Origin: Bacillota bacterium
GTDB lineage: Bacteria; Bacillota_E; Sulfobacillia; Sulfobacillales; Sulfobacillaceae
DNA length: 15,529 bases
NCBI GenBank assembly: GCA_021802375.1
Contig: JAKAAL010000017.1
Coordinates: forward strand, 1-15,529
Direction of reading: 5' to 3'
Part shown: positions 15,529-15,529 of the stretch, in pieces
Layout of the letters: each line of letters opens with the position of its first letter
Numbering within the stretch: the first letter of the stretch is position 1
Made by a program: the position numbers and the translations under genes
The notes under the pieces: generated by a model
The model's database searches: none
What the model saw: the letters and a program-made list of their open reading frames with translations, nothing else
Told to the model about the DNA's origin: nothing

Positions 15529-15529
15529 T
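15490..15529 (-). repeat. 40-bp inverted duplicate, right copy (IS4 transposase segment)
   Basis: Exact reverse complement of 13431-13470. It reaches the window end, so the true length of the repeat cannot be seen. Confidence 0.95.

Noticed and set aside
1..15529. CRISPR array, tRNA, rRNA or phage module
   Set aside because: No regularly spaced direct repeats, no cloverleaf or rRNA-like sequence and no phage structural or integrase genes were seen.

Overview
The window looks like a chromosomal stretch of a spore-forming Gram-positive bacterium (Firmicutes), with moderate GC content. The evidence is a complete yhbH-spoVR-prkA operon and strong AGGAGG-type Shine-Dalgarno sites. A Sulfobacillus-like acidophile is a guess that cannot be tested here. 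About half of the sequence is intact, conserved genes. The other half is a graveyard of degraded insertion sequences and broken genes.

Layout. (a) 1-2159, plus strand: the broken C-terminal half of a short-chain dehydrogenase, followed 14 nt later by an intact fusion of aminodeoxychorismate synthase (PabB) and a PabC-like lyase, for p-aminobenzoate and folate synthesis. (b) 2160-3340: a spacer with a doubtful small Cys-rich reading frame, then an intact pRiA4b ORF-3-type protein carrying two putative zinc-binding sites, closed by a GC-rich hairpin. (c) 3458-5162: two dead mobile elements, a TnpB relic (IS200/IS605 or IS607 type) and a 5'-truncated, multiply frameshifted IS1634-type transposase. 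(d) 5223-6581, minus strand: an intact 452-residue protein of unknown function with about 7% tryptophan. (e) About 6840-7590, plus strand: a decayed gene whose remains include two copies of a repeat containing the motif LHWI, as in bacterial surface proteins. (f) 12187 down to 7752, minus strand: the operon yhbH (DUF444/VWA), spoVR, prkA (AAA+ serine kinase). The first two genes overlap by ATGA, a candidate promoter precedes the first gene and a strong inverted repeat follows the last. (g) 12517-15529: a 38-codon ORF containing a perfect 15-bp inverted repeat, a dead IS4-type transposase fused at a sharp junction to the N-terminal third of an acyl-CoA dehydrogenase gene, an intact divergent Lon-substrate-binding-domain protein, an IS607-like relic, and a second IS4-type transposase running off the window end. 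The last 40 nt of that second copy match the last 40 nt of the first copy perfectly, in inverted orientation.

How the genes work together. YhbH, SpoVR and PrkA form a widely conserved stress/sporulation module and are almost certainly cotranscribed. PabB/C feeds folate synthesis. No CRISPR array, phage module, rRNA or tRNA was seen. No clearly new multi-gene system is evident. The strongest candidates for new biology are the Trp-rich orphan protein, the LHWI-repeat protein relic, and the rearranged IS4/acyl-CoA dehydrogenase junction.
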